A stretch of 64,000 bases of DNA from Bacteroidota bacterium. GTDB lineage: Bacteria > Bacteroidota > Bacteroidia > UKL13-3. Position 1 is the first letter of the stretch. Every line of letters starts with the position of its first letter. Both the position numbers and the translations under genes were made by a program. Positions 7,983 to 17,778 of this stretch are shown here, piece after piece. A model generated the notes under the pieces. That model did not search any database. It was given only the letters and a program-made list of their open reading frames with translations, and had not been told where the DNA came from. Where the stretch lies: contig JAZKBU010000007.1 of NCBI GenBank assembly GCA_040388375.1, positions 184,823 through 248,822 of the forward strand, in the 5' to 3' direction.

Positions 7983-9680
7983 TTATTCTTGAATCATTAA
8001 CTTAACAGTTGTTTTTTCGTTGTTTTCGTTAGAAATATTAACAAAATACAATCCGGCTTTTAACTCAGCTTTTTCTATTTTTAAAGTAGCTAAGCCATAG
8101 TTTTCAAATGTTCTAACAGTTTTACCTGTAATATCAACTACAGCTACATTGTGTAATTTGGCGTTATCGTTAAATGCAACTACGGTAAAGTCGTTAGTTG
8201 GATTTGGAAATAATTTAACTGCTGATGAAGTTAAACCAATTTCGTTAGTTGATAAGTTACTTGTTTTGCAAGAAGCCCATTTAAAGAATAAAGTTTGGTC
8301 ACCTGCTGTTCTAACTAACTCACGGTTAAATCCACCTACACCGTTTGGTTTTGTGCAAGCACGGTCTGTTGAATCAGTAAAGTTTTCATAAATAGCATCG
8401 CTTGTACTATCAGCACCATTACCAAAGCGGTAAGCCACTGTTCCTGGGCAAATATTGTTTAAAGTAGTTGTGTAAGCACCTGGTACGCCTGATACAGGAG
8501 TCATACGCACAGCACCGTTTTTCCAGTCTTTATAATCACATATTAAATATACAATTTGTGGAGTTTGGCTTGTTAAATCAACTTTAAAAGTAACGTTTGA
8601 TGGAGCTGGAAGTGGATTACATGGAGCAAATGAAGAAAAGCAATTTGCAGGTAAAACAGTATCTGATTTTAAATCTAACTCACGGTTACCTGAACCTGTT
8701 ACAACACTTTCCCAAGTTCTTTGACCGGCACTATAGTAACGGAACTTATAAGCAATACCACTTGCGGAATCTAATGGGAATGTAACAGTATAAACTTTAC
8801 TTCCTGATGATACTGGGGTCATTTTGCTTCCAGCATCCCATCCGCCCGGTACTAATCCACCAGCCACGTCAACTGAGTCAACATTACAGCTAGAAGACAT
8901 ATCAATTCTTAAAGTCACTTGGTAGCTAGGTATTGGTGCTGTTGGGCAAGCTGAACATGAACCAAAACAAACTTTATCAACTACCATGTCAGCAGCTACT
9001 GTTACACCTCTGTTGCCATTAGTAGCGCAAGTGCTTGGAACGCTTTCAGGAACACTAGGAGAATTCCAATCGTTACCATTCACAAATTTATATTCATATG
9101 CACCTGCATCTAATAACAATATAATTTCATATACCTTATTAGCTGTAGGGAACAAATTAGTCATTGCGGTTTTAGCCGGATCCCAGCCTTGTAGTGAGCC
9201 TGCTATATGCACGCCATCCGCACTTACTGCTGTAACTTTATCCATATCAACAGCAAAACGCACAGCATTTTTACCTGTAGGAGCTGCTGAACTAAATTTT
9301 GCAGTAATTAAAGTAGTGTCGTTAGCCATAGAATCAACGTACATCCAACGATTTCCATTACTTTGTCCATTTAAAGCATGTCCTTTTTGTACCAAAGCGG
9401 GTATACTTTCTTCTCCTGAACCCCATGAGTTACCATTGATAAATTTGAATTCAATAACTTGTTTGGCATCAATATTTAAAATGGTTCCATATGCATTAGG
9501 TATTCCAGGTACAGGTAACAATGTTGTACCCGCTGGATCCCAATTTTGAAAACTACCGGCCACATGTACACCATTTGGACTTACGGTTTGCCCTGTCATA
9601 TCGACAACAAAGGCTACTTTTTTAGCAAATACACCACTAAACGTGGCTAAAGCTGCTGTTAATAGTAAAAACTTTTTCAT
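7983..9680 (-). CDS. secreted protein with four starch-binding-like modules and a T9SS sorting domain
   Basis: The 565-aa protein has a signal peptide (1-19, ending VFA). Four related beta-sandwich modules follow at about 20-130, 138-240, 253-350 and 362-470. The first two carry GVHVAGSFQNWDPA and GVHIAGSLQGWDPA, the pattern of CBM20/CBM48-type glycan-binding folds. The last 80 residues (about 485-565) are a Por-type sorting domain with LFPNPTND and a final KLMIQE. It is therefore exported by type IX secretion and is probably surface-bound or released. It is divergent from the GH13 amylase gene, 118 nt away. Inference: a non-catalytic alpha-glucan capture protein. No catalytic domain is visible. 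Confidence 0.82.
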   Translation of the reverse strand: MKKFLLLTAALATFSGVFAKKVAFVVDMTGQTVSPNGVHVAGSFQNWDPAGTTLLPVPGIPNAYGTILNIDAKQVIEFKFINGNSWGSGEESIPALVQKGHALNGQSNGNRWMYVDSMANDTTLITAKFSSAAPTGKNAVRFAVDMDKVTAVSADGVHIAGSLQGWDPAKTAMTNLFPTANKVYEIILLLDAGAYEYKFVNGNDWNSPSVPESVPSTCATNGNRGVTVAADMVVDKVCFGSCSACPTAPIPSYQVTLRIDMSSSCNVDSVDVAGGLVPGGWDAGSKMTPVSSGSKVYTVTFPLDSASGIAYKFRYYSAGQRTWESVVTGSGNRELDLKSDTVLPANCFSSFAPCNPLPAPSNVTFKVDLTSQTPQIVYLICDYKDWKNGAVRMTPVSGVPGAYTTTLNNICPGTVAYRFGNGADSTSDAIYENFTDSTDRACTKPNGVGGFNRELVRTAGDQTLFFKWASCKTSNLSTNEIGLTSSAVKLFPNPTNDFTVVAFNDNAKLHNVAVVDITGKTVRTFENYGLATLKIEKAELKAGLYFVNISNENNEKTTVKLMIQE

Positions 9681-9798
9681 TATTTATATATTTTTTTAGT
9701 GAAAGCAATTTATATTATTTTATTGTTAATTTGCAATACATTTCAAATTTTTCTACTAATTATTTAAATTTCCATATATAAATTAAGGAGTTATATTC

Positions 9799-12630
9799 AT
9801 GTATAAACAATTACTAAAAAACGCATTACAAATTGTATTCATTGTTATTTTTTGTACAAAATTTAGTACTGCCCAGGTGGTTACTATATCGCCCGCTTTT
9901 GCAACGGCTGATGATAATAATGTTGTGATTACTTTTGATGCTTCATTGGGTAATGCAGGCTTGTTAGGTGAGTCAAATATATATGCACATACGGGAGTTA
10001 TAACGGATAAAAGCACATCGGGAAGCGACTGGAAATATGTATTAACGGACTGGTCTACCAATTTACCAAAAGCATTATTAACACGTGTAGGTTCCAGTTC
10101 TGTTTATAATTTAACCATTGGGAATATCAGAACTTTTTATGGCGTTCCTGCTACTGAAAAGGTATTGAAAATAGCCTTGGTTTTCAGAAATGCCAATGGC
10201 TCTAAAACAGGTAAAACAGTTTCGGGTGGCGATATTTTTATAGACATCAGCCAAGGTTCTTATCAGGTAAAATTAAACAACCCTATAAAAGCTTCTTTCT
10301 TCAATGCCGGTGATAGTATCAGTATTAGCTGTTCTGCCTCACGACAAAGTAACTTAGAGTTGTATGCCAATGGTGTTTTATTGCGTTCTGTCGCAAATGA
10401 CTCTGCTTTACTTTATAAAAACACAATAGATAGTATAGGTACTGATAGAATTGATTTGGTTTTGAAAGGTGATTATAATGGAGATATAGTTTACGACTCG
10501 TCTTATGTTATTATTAAATCAGGGAGTAATGTGCAAATTCCTCCTGCAGGTACGGTAGATGGTATTAATTATATCAATGATTCAACCGTTACTTTACAAA
10601 TTTTTGCTCCTCTTAAAACATTTATTTATGTGATTGGCGATTTTAATAATTGGGAATTAAAACCCCAATATAAAATGAGCAGAACGCCCGGAGCGGAAAG
10701 ATTTTGGATAACAATTACCGGGTTGAAGAAAGGTGTTGAATATGGATTTCAATATGCCATTGATGAAGTTCAAATGCGTGTGGCGGATGTTTATGCGGAA
10801 AAGATTTTAGACCCTAATAATGATGTATGGATACCTGAAATAACGTACCCTAATTTGAAAAAATACCCGGTAGGTAAAACAACCGAAATTATTTCGGTAT
10901 TACAAACCGGGCAAGCACCATTTGTGTGGCAAACAACTAATTTTGTGAAGCCGCCAAAAGAAAAGTTAGTAATATATGAGTTGCTGTTAAGAGATTTTAT
11001 AGGCAGACACGATTTCCAAACTTTAAAAGATACGCTTGATTACTTACAACGATTGGGTGTAAACTGTATCGAGCTAATGCCTATTACAGAGTTTGAAGGC
11101 AATGAAAGCTGGGGTTATAATCCAATGTTTCATTTTGCTATTGATAAGTATTATGGCACCAAACAGGCTTTTAAAGAGTTTGTTGATGAGTGCCACAAGC
11201 GTAAAATGGCTGTGGTTTTAGATATGGTATTGAATCATTCATTTGGGCAAAATCCCCAAGTAAGAATGTACTTTGATCCTAGTGCGGGTCAATTTGGACA
11301 ACCTACGGCAAACAATCCATGGTTTAACCAAACAGACAAACACCCATATGGAGTTGGATATGATTACAACCATGAAGCCCAACCGACTATTGATTTTGTA
11401 AACAGGGTAAATCATTTTTGGCTTACTGAATATCATCTTGATGGTTATCGTTTTGATTTATCTAAAGGGTTTACACAAAAAAATACTTTTGGGAATGAGG
11501 CTGCCTGGAATGCTTACGATCAATCAAGAGTAAATATCTGGAAAAAGATTCGTTCTGAAATAATTAAACACTCACCCGATGCATACTTAATATTAGAACA
11601 CTTAGCTGATAATGATGAGGAGAAAGTATTGGCCAACGAAGGTTTTATGATGTGGGGTAAAATGACAAGTAATTATGCGGAAGCAGTTATGGGTTACGAT
11701 AATTCAAAGGCCAATTTAAGCTGGGGCGATTACAAAAGCCGTCAGTATAACTCGCCTAACTTGGTTACTTATGCAGAAAGCCATGATGAAGAAAGAGTAG
11801 TAGCAACTTCGCTCCAATATGGAAGGGTTCAAGGAACCTATAGTACAAAAGATTTAAATACTGTTTTAAAAAGGGTAGATGCTTACCATGCATTGCTTTT
11901 ACCTTTAATAGGACCAAAAATGATCTGGCAGGGTGGTGAGTTGGGTTACGAAGTTTCTATCAACACAAACGGTCGTACCGGAAATAAACCTTTTAACTGG
12001 AGCTCTTTAACCAACAGCATTAGGAAAAAAGCATACGAAAATATCAGTAAGCTCAATAAACTAAAACAACATGTAAGCTTCTCATCAAATAACTATACTT
12101 ATAGTACCAGTTCGGTTATTAAAACATTGAAAGTAAACCATGACAGCATGAATACGATTATAACCGGTAATTTTGATGTAATAACTATCAATGCAGCATT
12201 TGCATTTCAGCATACAGGTTGGTGGTATAACTATATAACAGGCGACTCTGTTAATATTACAGATGTTAATACTTCATTTTTACTACAAGCAGGGGAATAC
12301 AGAGTATTTACCGATAAAAACATTTATGAACAGCTAAATACAACTGGGATTAAAAATGTAAAAGAAGACCTGTCAGAAAAGTGGAATTTATATCCAAACC
12401 CAAGCAATGGAAAAGTAAATATTATAGTTGATTTTGAAAACTATTCTAACTTAGAATTAGGCATTTATGATATTGTTGGAAAAAAAGTTTATAATATTCA
12501 AACCAAAAACCAATACATTTATGGTGCGCAAGAATTTGAATTAGATATAACCCATTTACCTAAAGGTTTATATTTAGTAAAAGCAAAAACCGACACTAGC
12601 GAGTCCATTAAGAAATTGATTGTTAATTAA
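9799..12630 (+). CDS. secreted GH13 alpha-amylase with T9SS sorting domain
   Basis: This 943-aa protein has a signal peptide (about 1-25), an N-terminal beta region, and an E-set/CBM48-like module near 250-345 (FIYVIGDFNNWELKP). The GH13 barrel spans about 390-780 and a Por-type sorting domain lies at about 865-943 (LYPNPSNGK...KKLIVN). All GH13 regions are present: DMVLNH, GYRFDLSKG (nucleophile D553), ILEHLAD (acid/base E600) and YAESHDEER (D663). It should cleave alpha-1,4 glucans at the cell surface or outside. An AAGGAG Shine-Dalgarno-like site lies upstream of the ATG, which is unusual in this window. Downstream come susC and susD. Confidence 0.93.
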   Translation: MYKQLLKNALQIVFIVIFCTKFSTAQVVTISPAFATADDNNVVITFDASLGNAGLLGESNIYAHTGVITDKSTSGSDWKYVLTDWSTNLPKALLTRVGSSSVYNLTIGNIRTFYGVPATEKVLKIALVFRNANGSKTGKTVSGGDIFIDISQGSYQVKLNNPIKASFFNAGDSISISCSASRQSNLELYANGVLLRSVANDSALLYKNTIDSIGTDRIDLVLKGDYNGDIVYDSSYVIIKSGSNVQIPPAGTVDGINYINDSTVTLQIFAPLKTFIYVIGDFNNWELKPQYKMSRTPGAERFWITITGLKKGVEYGFQYAIDEVQMRVADVYAEKILDPNNDVWIPEITYPNLKKYPVGKTTEIISVLQTGQAPFVWQTTNFVKPPKEKLVIYELLLRDFIGRHDFQTLKDTLDYLQRLGVNCIELMPITEFEGNESWGYNPMFHFAIDKYYGTKQAFKEFVDECHKRKMAVVLDMVLNHSFGQNPQVRMYFDPSAGQFGQPTANNPWFNQTDKHPYGVGYDYNHEAQPTIDFVNRVNHFWLTEYHLDGYRFDLSKGFTQKNTFGNEAAWNAYDQSRVNIWKKIRSEIIKHSPDAYLILEHLADNDEEKVLANEGFMMWGKMTSNYAEAVMGYDNSKANLSWGDYKSRQYNSPNLVTYAESHDEERVVATSLQYGRVQGTYSTKDLNTVLKRVDAYHALLLPLIGPKMIWQGGELGYEVSINTNGRTGNKPFNWSSLTNSIRKKAYENISKLNKLKQHVSFSSNNYTYSTSSVIKTLKVNHDSMNTIITGNFDVITINAAFAFQHTGWWYNYITGDSVNITDVNTSFLLQAGEYRVFTDKNIYEQLNTTGIKNVKEDLSEKWNLYPNPSNGKVNIIVDFENYSNLELGIYDIVGKKVYNIQTKNQYIYGAQEFELDITHLPKGLYLVKAKTDTSESIKKLIVN

Positions 12631-12737
12631 ATATATACTTTATTGAATAAAATTTGAAAATGTAGTTTTTGTCAGATTTTACGTTTTAAGTCCAGCTATA
12701 TTTAATTACCAGTTTATTGAAATTAAAATATATCCAT

Positions 12738-15700
12738 ATGAAGAGAAAATTACTAGTATTATTTGTAGGTATTTTTATTGTTTCTGTATCCTTTGCGCAG
12801 AGTATTAAAGGAAAAATAGAAGATGAAAAAAAACAACCGGTAGTTGGAGCTACAGCTATTATTGATGGCACAAAAAAGGGTGGGTACACTGATGCCGAGG
12901 GTCTTTTTGAAATTAAAGATGTGCTGCCCGGGACTTACAAATTAAAAATTTCAAGTTTAGGCTTTAATACCATTTACAAAGATGTAGAAGTTACCGCAAC
13001 AGGTGCTTTTGTTGCTTTATCGATGAAGGAAGACCAAAAGAAACTGGATGAGGTGGTAGTAGTTGGTTATGGTGTACAAAGAAAGCGTGAAGTAACAGGC
13101 TCCATAGCAAAAATTAGCGGAAGAGAATTAAATGACATGCCTGTACCTAGTTTCGAATCAGCATTACAAGGAAAACTAGCCGGTGTAAATGTAACTACGG
13201 GAAGTGGTTTAGCCGGTTCTGGAGCTGTAGTTAGGATTAGAGGTATAGCTTCCATTGGTGCTGGTGGCGATCCTTTATATGTTGTTGATGGAATTCCGAT
13301 TACACAAGATTACTTTTTAAATGGCAATAGTGGGGGAATGAATAACAATCCTTTGGCTTCTATAAATCCGAACGATATAGAAAGTATCGATGTTTTGAAA
13401 GATGCGGGAGCAAGTGCTATTTATGGTTCGAGGGGAGCTAATGGCGTTATATTAATTACTACCAAACGCGGTAGAAAAGGTAGTAAAAAAGGACCGAGTG
13501 TTAATTTTACAGCTACCATGGGAACATCGCAACCAACAGCTTTGCCTAATATGTTAAATACACAACAATATTTACAATTACGTCAGGAAGCTTGGGAAAA
13601 CGATGGCGGAACAGGCAGAGTTTGGTTACCGGGTTATTCATCAGCTCAGTCAACAGCAGCAGCACGAGAAGCAGCCTATTTAAAAGCAAGTCAATACAAT
13701 ACTGATTGGGTAAAATTAACTACACGCGTTGGCTTTAAACAAAACTATGATTTATCGGTAAGTGATGTGTTTAAAAAAGTAAGTTATTATGCCGGAGTTT
13801 CTTACAGCAACAACGAAAGTTTTTTAGTAGGTAATAGTTACAATAGGCTTGCCGGCCGATTAAATTTGGATTTTAAAGTTAGTAAGAAAATAAAAGTTTC
13901 GACCAATTCAAGCTTGGCACAAGGTAATAATTTCCGTGTTAACAGCGGTTGGGCCGGAGGTTTGGGGGCTGCTATGAGTGAGGCATTGCCTATTTATCCG
14001 GTAAAATTTGGCGGACCTAATGGAGATAGTGCTTATTTCAGGGGTGGCGTAAACCCTATAATAGCGCAAGAACAAAAAACATGGAGAGTGGGTGAAACCA
14101 GGACCATTAACAATATAGCTGTTGATTACAACCCAATAAAAAATTTATACTTTAGAGCGCAGGGTGGTTATGATTACATGCAATTGTTAGATGACCAATA
14201 CGATAGCCCGCAATTATTAAACATTGCCGATTCCGCAGGAGGTAATGCTAACAGAACGGCTACTTTCACTAATAATTTAAATTACTTTATTACCGGAACT
14301 TATAATTACAACCCAACGGACAATCATAAGTTTAGTTTTATGTTGGGTAATGAGTTTCAGAAATCAACCGCTTCAACCAGAACACAAAGAACAGAACATA
14401 CATCAGGTCCTTTTTACGAAAAAGAACCTGATTCGTTATATGCTAACCAAACAGCTCCCGGTAATGCATGGGCTTTTTTAAGCTACTTTAGCCGTATTAA
14501 TTACTCATATAAAGACAAGTATTTTGCACAGGTAATTTTACGTGCAGACTGGTCATCACGTTTTGGCGAAAACTACCGCGTTGCATTTATGCCGGCTGTT
14601 TCGGCCAGTTGGGTTTTAAGTGAAGAAAAGTTCTTACGCACCAATAAGACCATTTCATTTTTAAAATTACGTGCCAGTGCCGGAAGAAGCGGTAACTCCA
14701 ATATAAATGGAAATGCTCGTTTCTTAACATTCAGAACAGATGGTTTGTATAACCAACAAGCCATTACTTATCCAACGCAAGCACCTAATGAAAATTTACG
14801 TTGGGAAACATCGTTAATTTGGGATGCGGGCGTAGAGTTGGGTTTATTTAACGATAGAATTTTTACTACTGTTGATTATTTTGATAGAAGAGTAACCGAT
14901 GCTATTATTGAAAATTTAGCTATCTCTCCTTCAACAGGTATGGATCAATACACAGCCAACGTAGGTAAAATAACCAACAGAGGGTTAGAGTTTGGAATTA
15001 AAACAAGAAACCTGGTTGGTAAATTCAGATGGAGTACAGACTTTAACATTACCAAAATATGGAATTCAATTGATGATATAGGTGCTTACTCGCAAGATGC
15101 TGTTAGTGGAGGAACCAACGATACACGCCCAATTATTGGAAGCCCGATTGGTACTAATTATTTAGTAAGATTTAGCCATATAGATAAAGCTACGGGATTA
15201 CCAGTATATTTAGACGTAAATGGTAACCAAACAAGTACCTGGGATATTAATAACAGGGTAGGCGTTGGGAGTGTTTTACCGGATGCTTCAGGTGGTATGA
15301 CCAATACCTTTTCGTACAAAGGTTTTGATTTAAGCGTATTGATAAACTTTGTTATTGGTGGTAATATATATGAATCGTCAGCTAAACGACAATTAGGAGT
15401 AGTTTCTAACTGGAATATGAGAACAGATTTATTTGACAGATGGCAAAAACCTGGCGATGATGCCCAGTTTGCCAGATTAACTTTAAACGAAGCCAATTAT
15501 GGGTCAAATACAGTATGGATTAATACTGACCAGTTTTTATACAGTGCTTCATTTGCCAGGTTACGTAACGTAACATTGGCTTATAATTTACAACCCAAAG
15601 CTATTAAAAAATTAAAATACTGCCGCTCTGTTCGTATGGCAATTATTGCAACTAATATTTTAACCATTACCAAATATCCGGGCTTAGATCCTGAGATAGC

Positions 15701-15809
15701 GCGTGATTTCGAAAATGCGACAGATAGAAATATGAGTCCGAATATTACTTATTTAACTCCGCCACAAGAGCGTACTTATTCATTTCAAATAAATATTGGA
15801 TTTAACTAG
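12738..15809 (+). CDS. SusC/RagA-family TonB-dependent outer-membrane receptor
   Basis: The 1023-aa protein has a signal peptide (MKRKLLVLFVGIFIVSVSFA), then a carboxypeptidase-like regulatory domain at about residues 22-100. Next comes the SusC hallmark LDEVVVVGYG, a plug domain with RIRGIASIG and GDPLYVVDGIP, and a long 22-strand barrel. It imports oligosaccharides with its SusD partner, powered by TonB. I take the ATG at 12738; an earlier TTG at 12717 would spoil the signal peptide. susD starts 14 nt downstream. Sitting after the amylase, it probably imports maltooligosaccharides (inference). Confidence 0.94.
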   Translation: MKRKLLVLFVGIFIVSVSFAQSIKGKIEDEKKQPVVGATAIIDGTKKGGYTDAEGLFEIKDVLPGTYKLKISSLGFNTIYKDVEVTATGAFVALSMKEDQKKLDEVVVVGYGVQRKREVTGSIAKISGRELNDMPVPSFESALQGKLAGVNVTTGSGLAGSGAVVRIRGIASIGAGGDPLYVVDGIPITQDYFLNGNSGGMNNNPLASINPNDIESIDVLKDAGASAIYGSRGANGVILITTKRGRKGSKKGPSVNFTATMGTSQPTALPNMLNTQQYLQLRQEAWENDGGTGRVWLPGYSSAQSTAAAREAAYLKASQYNTDWVKLTTRVGFKQNYDLSVSDVFKKVSYYAGVSYSNNESFLVGNSYNRLAGRLNLDFKVSKKIKVSTNSSLAQGNNFRVNSGWAGGLGAAMSEALPIYPVKFGGPNGDSAYFRGGVNPIIAQEQKTWRVGETRTINNIAVDYNPIKNLYFRAQGGYDYMQLLDDQYDSPQLLNIADSAGGNANRTATFTNNLNYFITGTYNYNPTDNHKFSFMLGNEFQKSTASTRTQRTEHTSGPFYEKEPDSLYANQTAPGNAWAFLSYFSRINYSYKDKYFAQVILRADWSSRFGENYRVAFMPAVSASWVLSEEKFLRTNKTISFLKLRASAGRSGNSNINGNARFLTFRTDGLYNQQAITYPTQAPNENLRWETSLIWDAGVELGLFNDRIFTTVDYFDRRVTDAIIENLAISPSTGMDQYTANVGKITNRGLEFGIKTRNLVGKFRWSTDFNITKIWNSIDDIGAYSQDAVSGGTNDTRPIIGSPIGTNYLVRFSHIDKATGLPVYLDVNGNQTSTWDINNRVGVGSVLPDASGGMTNTFSYKGFDLSVLINFVIGGNIYESSAKRQLGVVSNWNMRTDLFDRWQKPGDDAQFARLTLNEANYGSNTVWINTDQFLYSASFARLRNVTLAYNLQPKAIKKLKYCRSVRMAIIATNILTITKYPGLDPEIARDFENATDRNMSPNITYLTPPQERTYSFQINIGFN

Positions 15810-15823
15810 GGAGGAAGCAGAAG

Positions 15824-17248
15824 ATGAAAAACAGAAATAAAATAACAATTATATTTAGCATACTATTAATAGGTTTAGGCTCTTGTACCAAATGGACAGA
15901 AATAAAACCGGAAGGATTTTTATTAGAAGGTGAGGCAGTTAAAAGCGGTCAAGATGTAATAAAAATAGTAAACTCAACTTACGATGCTTTAGCCAACAGG
16001 TTAAATGGTAATGCGCAAATTTATAGCGATTTGTTAGGTGATGAATTAGCAGATTATAATATTAATGGCGACAGAAGAGAAATGTACACAAGAGGTGTAA
16101 TAGCCTTTAATGCTACAGCAACCGATAATTACAGGGGAATTTACCGCTGTGTGTTCCGTGCCAATACTTGCCTGGATTATATTCAAAAGTTTAACGACTT
16201 AACTGAAACTCAAAAAAGCACTTTAGAAGGAGAGTTAAAATTTATCCGGGCTTTATCGCATTTTGAAATAGCTAAATTATATGCGCATCCAAAAGGTTCG
16301 TCACCATTAATTGATGGTAATAAAACCCAATCAGGTATTCCGTTACGTAAAAAAGTATCTATCGATCCTGTATTGAGAAGCACCATTAACGAAATGTACA
16401 GCTATATTGAAGAAGATTTATTAGCAGCTATATCATTATTGCCAAACAGCAACCCGGCTAATACTACCCGAAAAGTGTATGCTGATAAAATTGCAGCTAA
16501 AGCATTATTGGCCAAAGTATATTTTCAAAGCAATCAATACCAAAAAGCCATTGATATACTAAACGATGTATTAAGCGATAATGCTTATCAATTAAGCGAT
16601 AGTTTAAATCACTTTGACAATGCAAGCTTTAGTAAAGAATATTTGTTTCAATTTGTAAGTACCGGAACTGGCGATAACAGAGCAGCAGGATATACAGGAA
16701 ATTACAGAAGCGATAATGTAGCCGTACCTAATATGCAAATTTCAAAACTGGCATACGACTACATGAATCAAGATACTACTGACAAAAGATTGGGTTTAAT
16801 TAAAGTAATAAACAAAGGAAAGCCTGAAGAAGTATATGGCTCTAAAAAGTTTGATTACGACTTTTTTGATGTACCTTATTTATTGTTAACCGATATGTAT
16901 TTAATGCGCGCTGAAGCTTTGGCTATTACCAACCAAAACTTAACAACTGCTGCAACCGATGTGAACAAAATTATATCAAGGTCATATATAACACCTGCAC
17001 CTAAATTATTGACAGGAGCAGAATTACCGGATGTGATAAAAGCAAAAGTAAGAGATGAAAGACGCAGGGAGTTTTTATTAGAAGGCGATAGAATTCAAAG
17101 CTTTAAAAGAATAGGAGCTAATGGAGAAACACAGACACCAAATACAATCAGAAATGCTGAATTTAACTGCAATGGTCTTGTTTTTGCTTTTCCACAAACA
17201 GAGGTAACTATTGGGTTTACTCAGAACCCAACACAAGCATGTAACTAG
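15824..17248 (+). CDS. SusD/RagB-family nutrient-binding lipoprotein
   Basis: This 474-aa protein has a lipoprotein signal ending in LGSC (lipidated C21). The SusD fold follows: TPR-like helices in the first half (ELKFIRALSHFEIAKLYA) and the C-terminal VRDERRREFLLEGDR motif typical of RagB/SusD. It is expected to cap the SusC barrel on the outer membrane and hand over glycans. A strong Shine-Dalgarno-like AGGGAGG stands 9 nt before the ATG. It forms an operon with susC and two following genes. Confidence 0.94.
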   Translation: MKNRNKITIIFSILLIGLGSCTKWTEIKPEGFLLEGEAVKSGQDVIKIVNSTYDALANRLNGNAQIYSDLLGDELADYNINGDRREMYTRGVIAFNATATDNYRGIYRCVFRANTCLDYIQKFNDLTETQKSTLEGELKFIRALSHFEIAKLYAHPKGSSPLIDGNKTQSGIPLRKKVSIDPVLRSTINEMYSYIEEDLLAAISLLPNSNPANTTRKVYADKIAAKALLAKVYFQSNQYQKAIDILNDVLSDNAYQLSDSLNHFDNASFSKEYLFQFVSTGTGDNRAAGYTGNYRSDNVAVPNMQISKLAYDYMNQDTTDKRLGLIKVINKGKPEEVYGSKKFDYDFFDVPYLLLTDMYLMRAEALAITNQNLTTAATDVNKIISRSYITPAPKLLTGAELPDVIKAKVRDERRREFLLEGDRIQSFKRIGANGETQTPNTIRNAEFNCNGLVFAFPQTEVTIGFTQNPTQACN

Positions 17249-17265
17249 TTAAAAAGGGAACGAAT

Positions 17266-17757
17266 ATGAAAAAAGCGATAATAATAGCAAGTATATTTTT
17301 AGGCATAATAGCTTGCAAAAAAGATATAAAAGACCTTGGCACACCATCGAGTAAAGTTGACGGATTGCAAGCCAAATGGGTGTTAAAAAGATGTTCAATG
17401 GTGGATGAAGTTTCGTTAACCAAAGAAACCATAAAAATGGGCGATTACTTTACCGTAAAAAACATTGCCTACACACAGCCCAATATTAAGTTTGAAACAC
17501 TTAACGGAAGCAGAGTGTATACAGTTGATACTACTAACGTATTGGTTAATTTTTTCCAGACACCAACAGGCGCATGGAATTTTGACAGCGATGAATTTCC
17601 AACAGAAATAGTATTTACACCAACAGGCGGCACTGCATTTACATTGCCACTTGGAGGGTCAATAAGAACGGTAGACCAGGTTTTAAAACTACGTAAACCC
17701 GTTTATTGTGGTGGAGAGTTAAAGTTTTCTTATGTTTTAGAGTTTGAAAGAAATTAA
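17266..17757 (+). CDS. lipoprotein of the alpha-glucan locus (possibly DUF5004)
   Basis: A 163-aa protein with a lipobox (LGIIAC, lipidated C17) and a beta-rich body with alternating hydrophobic strands, ending KFSYVLEFERN. It lies 17 nt after susD and 21 nt before the next gene, so it belongs to the Sus-type operon. I recall DUF5004 lipoproteins in this position in related loci, but I cannot confirm the family by eye. It could be a small surface glycan-binding lipoprotein. Three cysteines besides C17 are present, two of them widely spaced (about residues 45 and 147). Confidence 0.75.
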   Translation: MKKAIIIASIFLGIIACKKDIKDLGTPSSKVDGLQAKWVLKRCSMVDEVSLTKETIKMGDYFTVKNIAYTQPNIKFETLNGSRVYTVDTTNVLVNFFQTPTGAWNFDSDEFPTEIVFTPTGGTAFTLPLGGSIRTVDQVLKLRKPVYCGGELKFSYVLEFERN

Positions 17758-17778
17758 GAGAAAGAAGAGGACACTAAT

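Noticed and set aside
8986..9549. 187-aa plus-strand ORF
   Set aside because: It lies antisense to the secreted four-module protein, which has a signal peptide, repeated domains and a sorting domain. The antisense product shows no motif.
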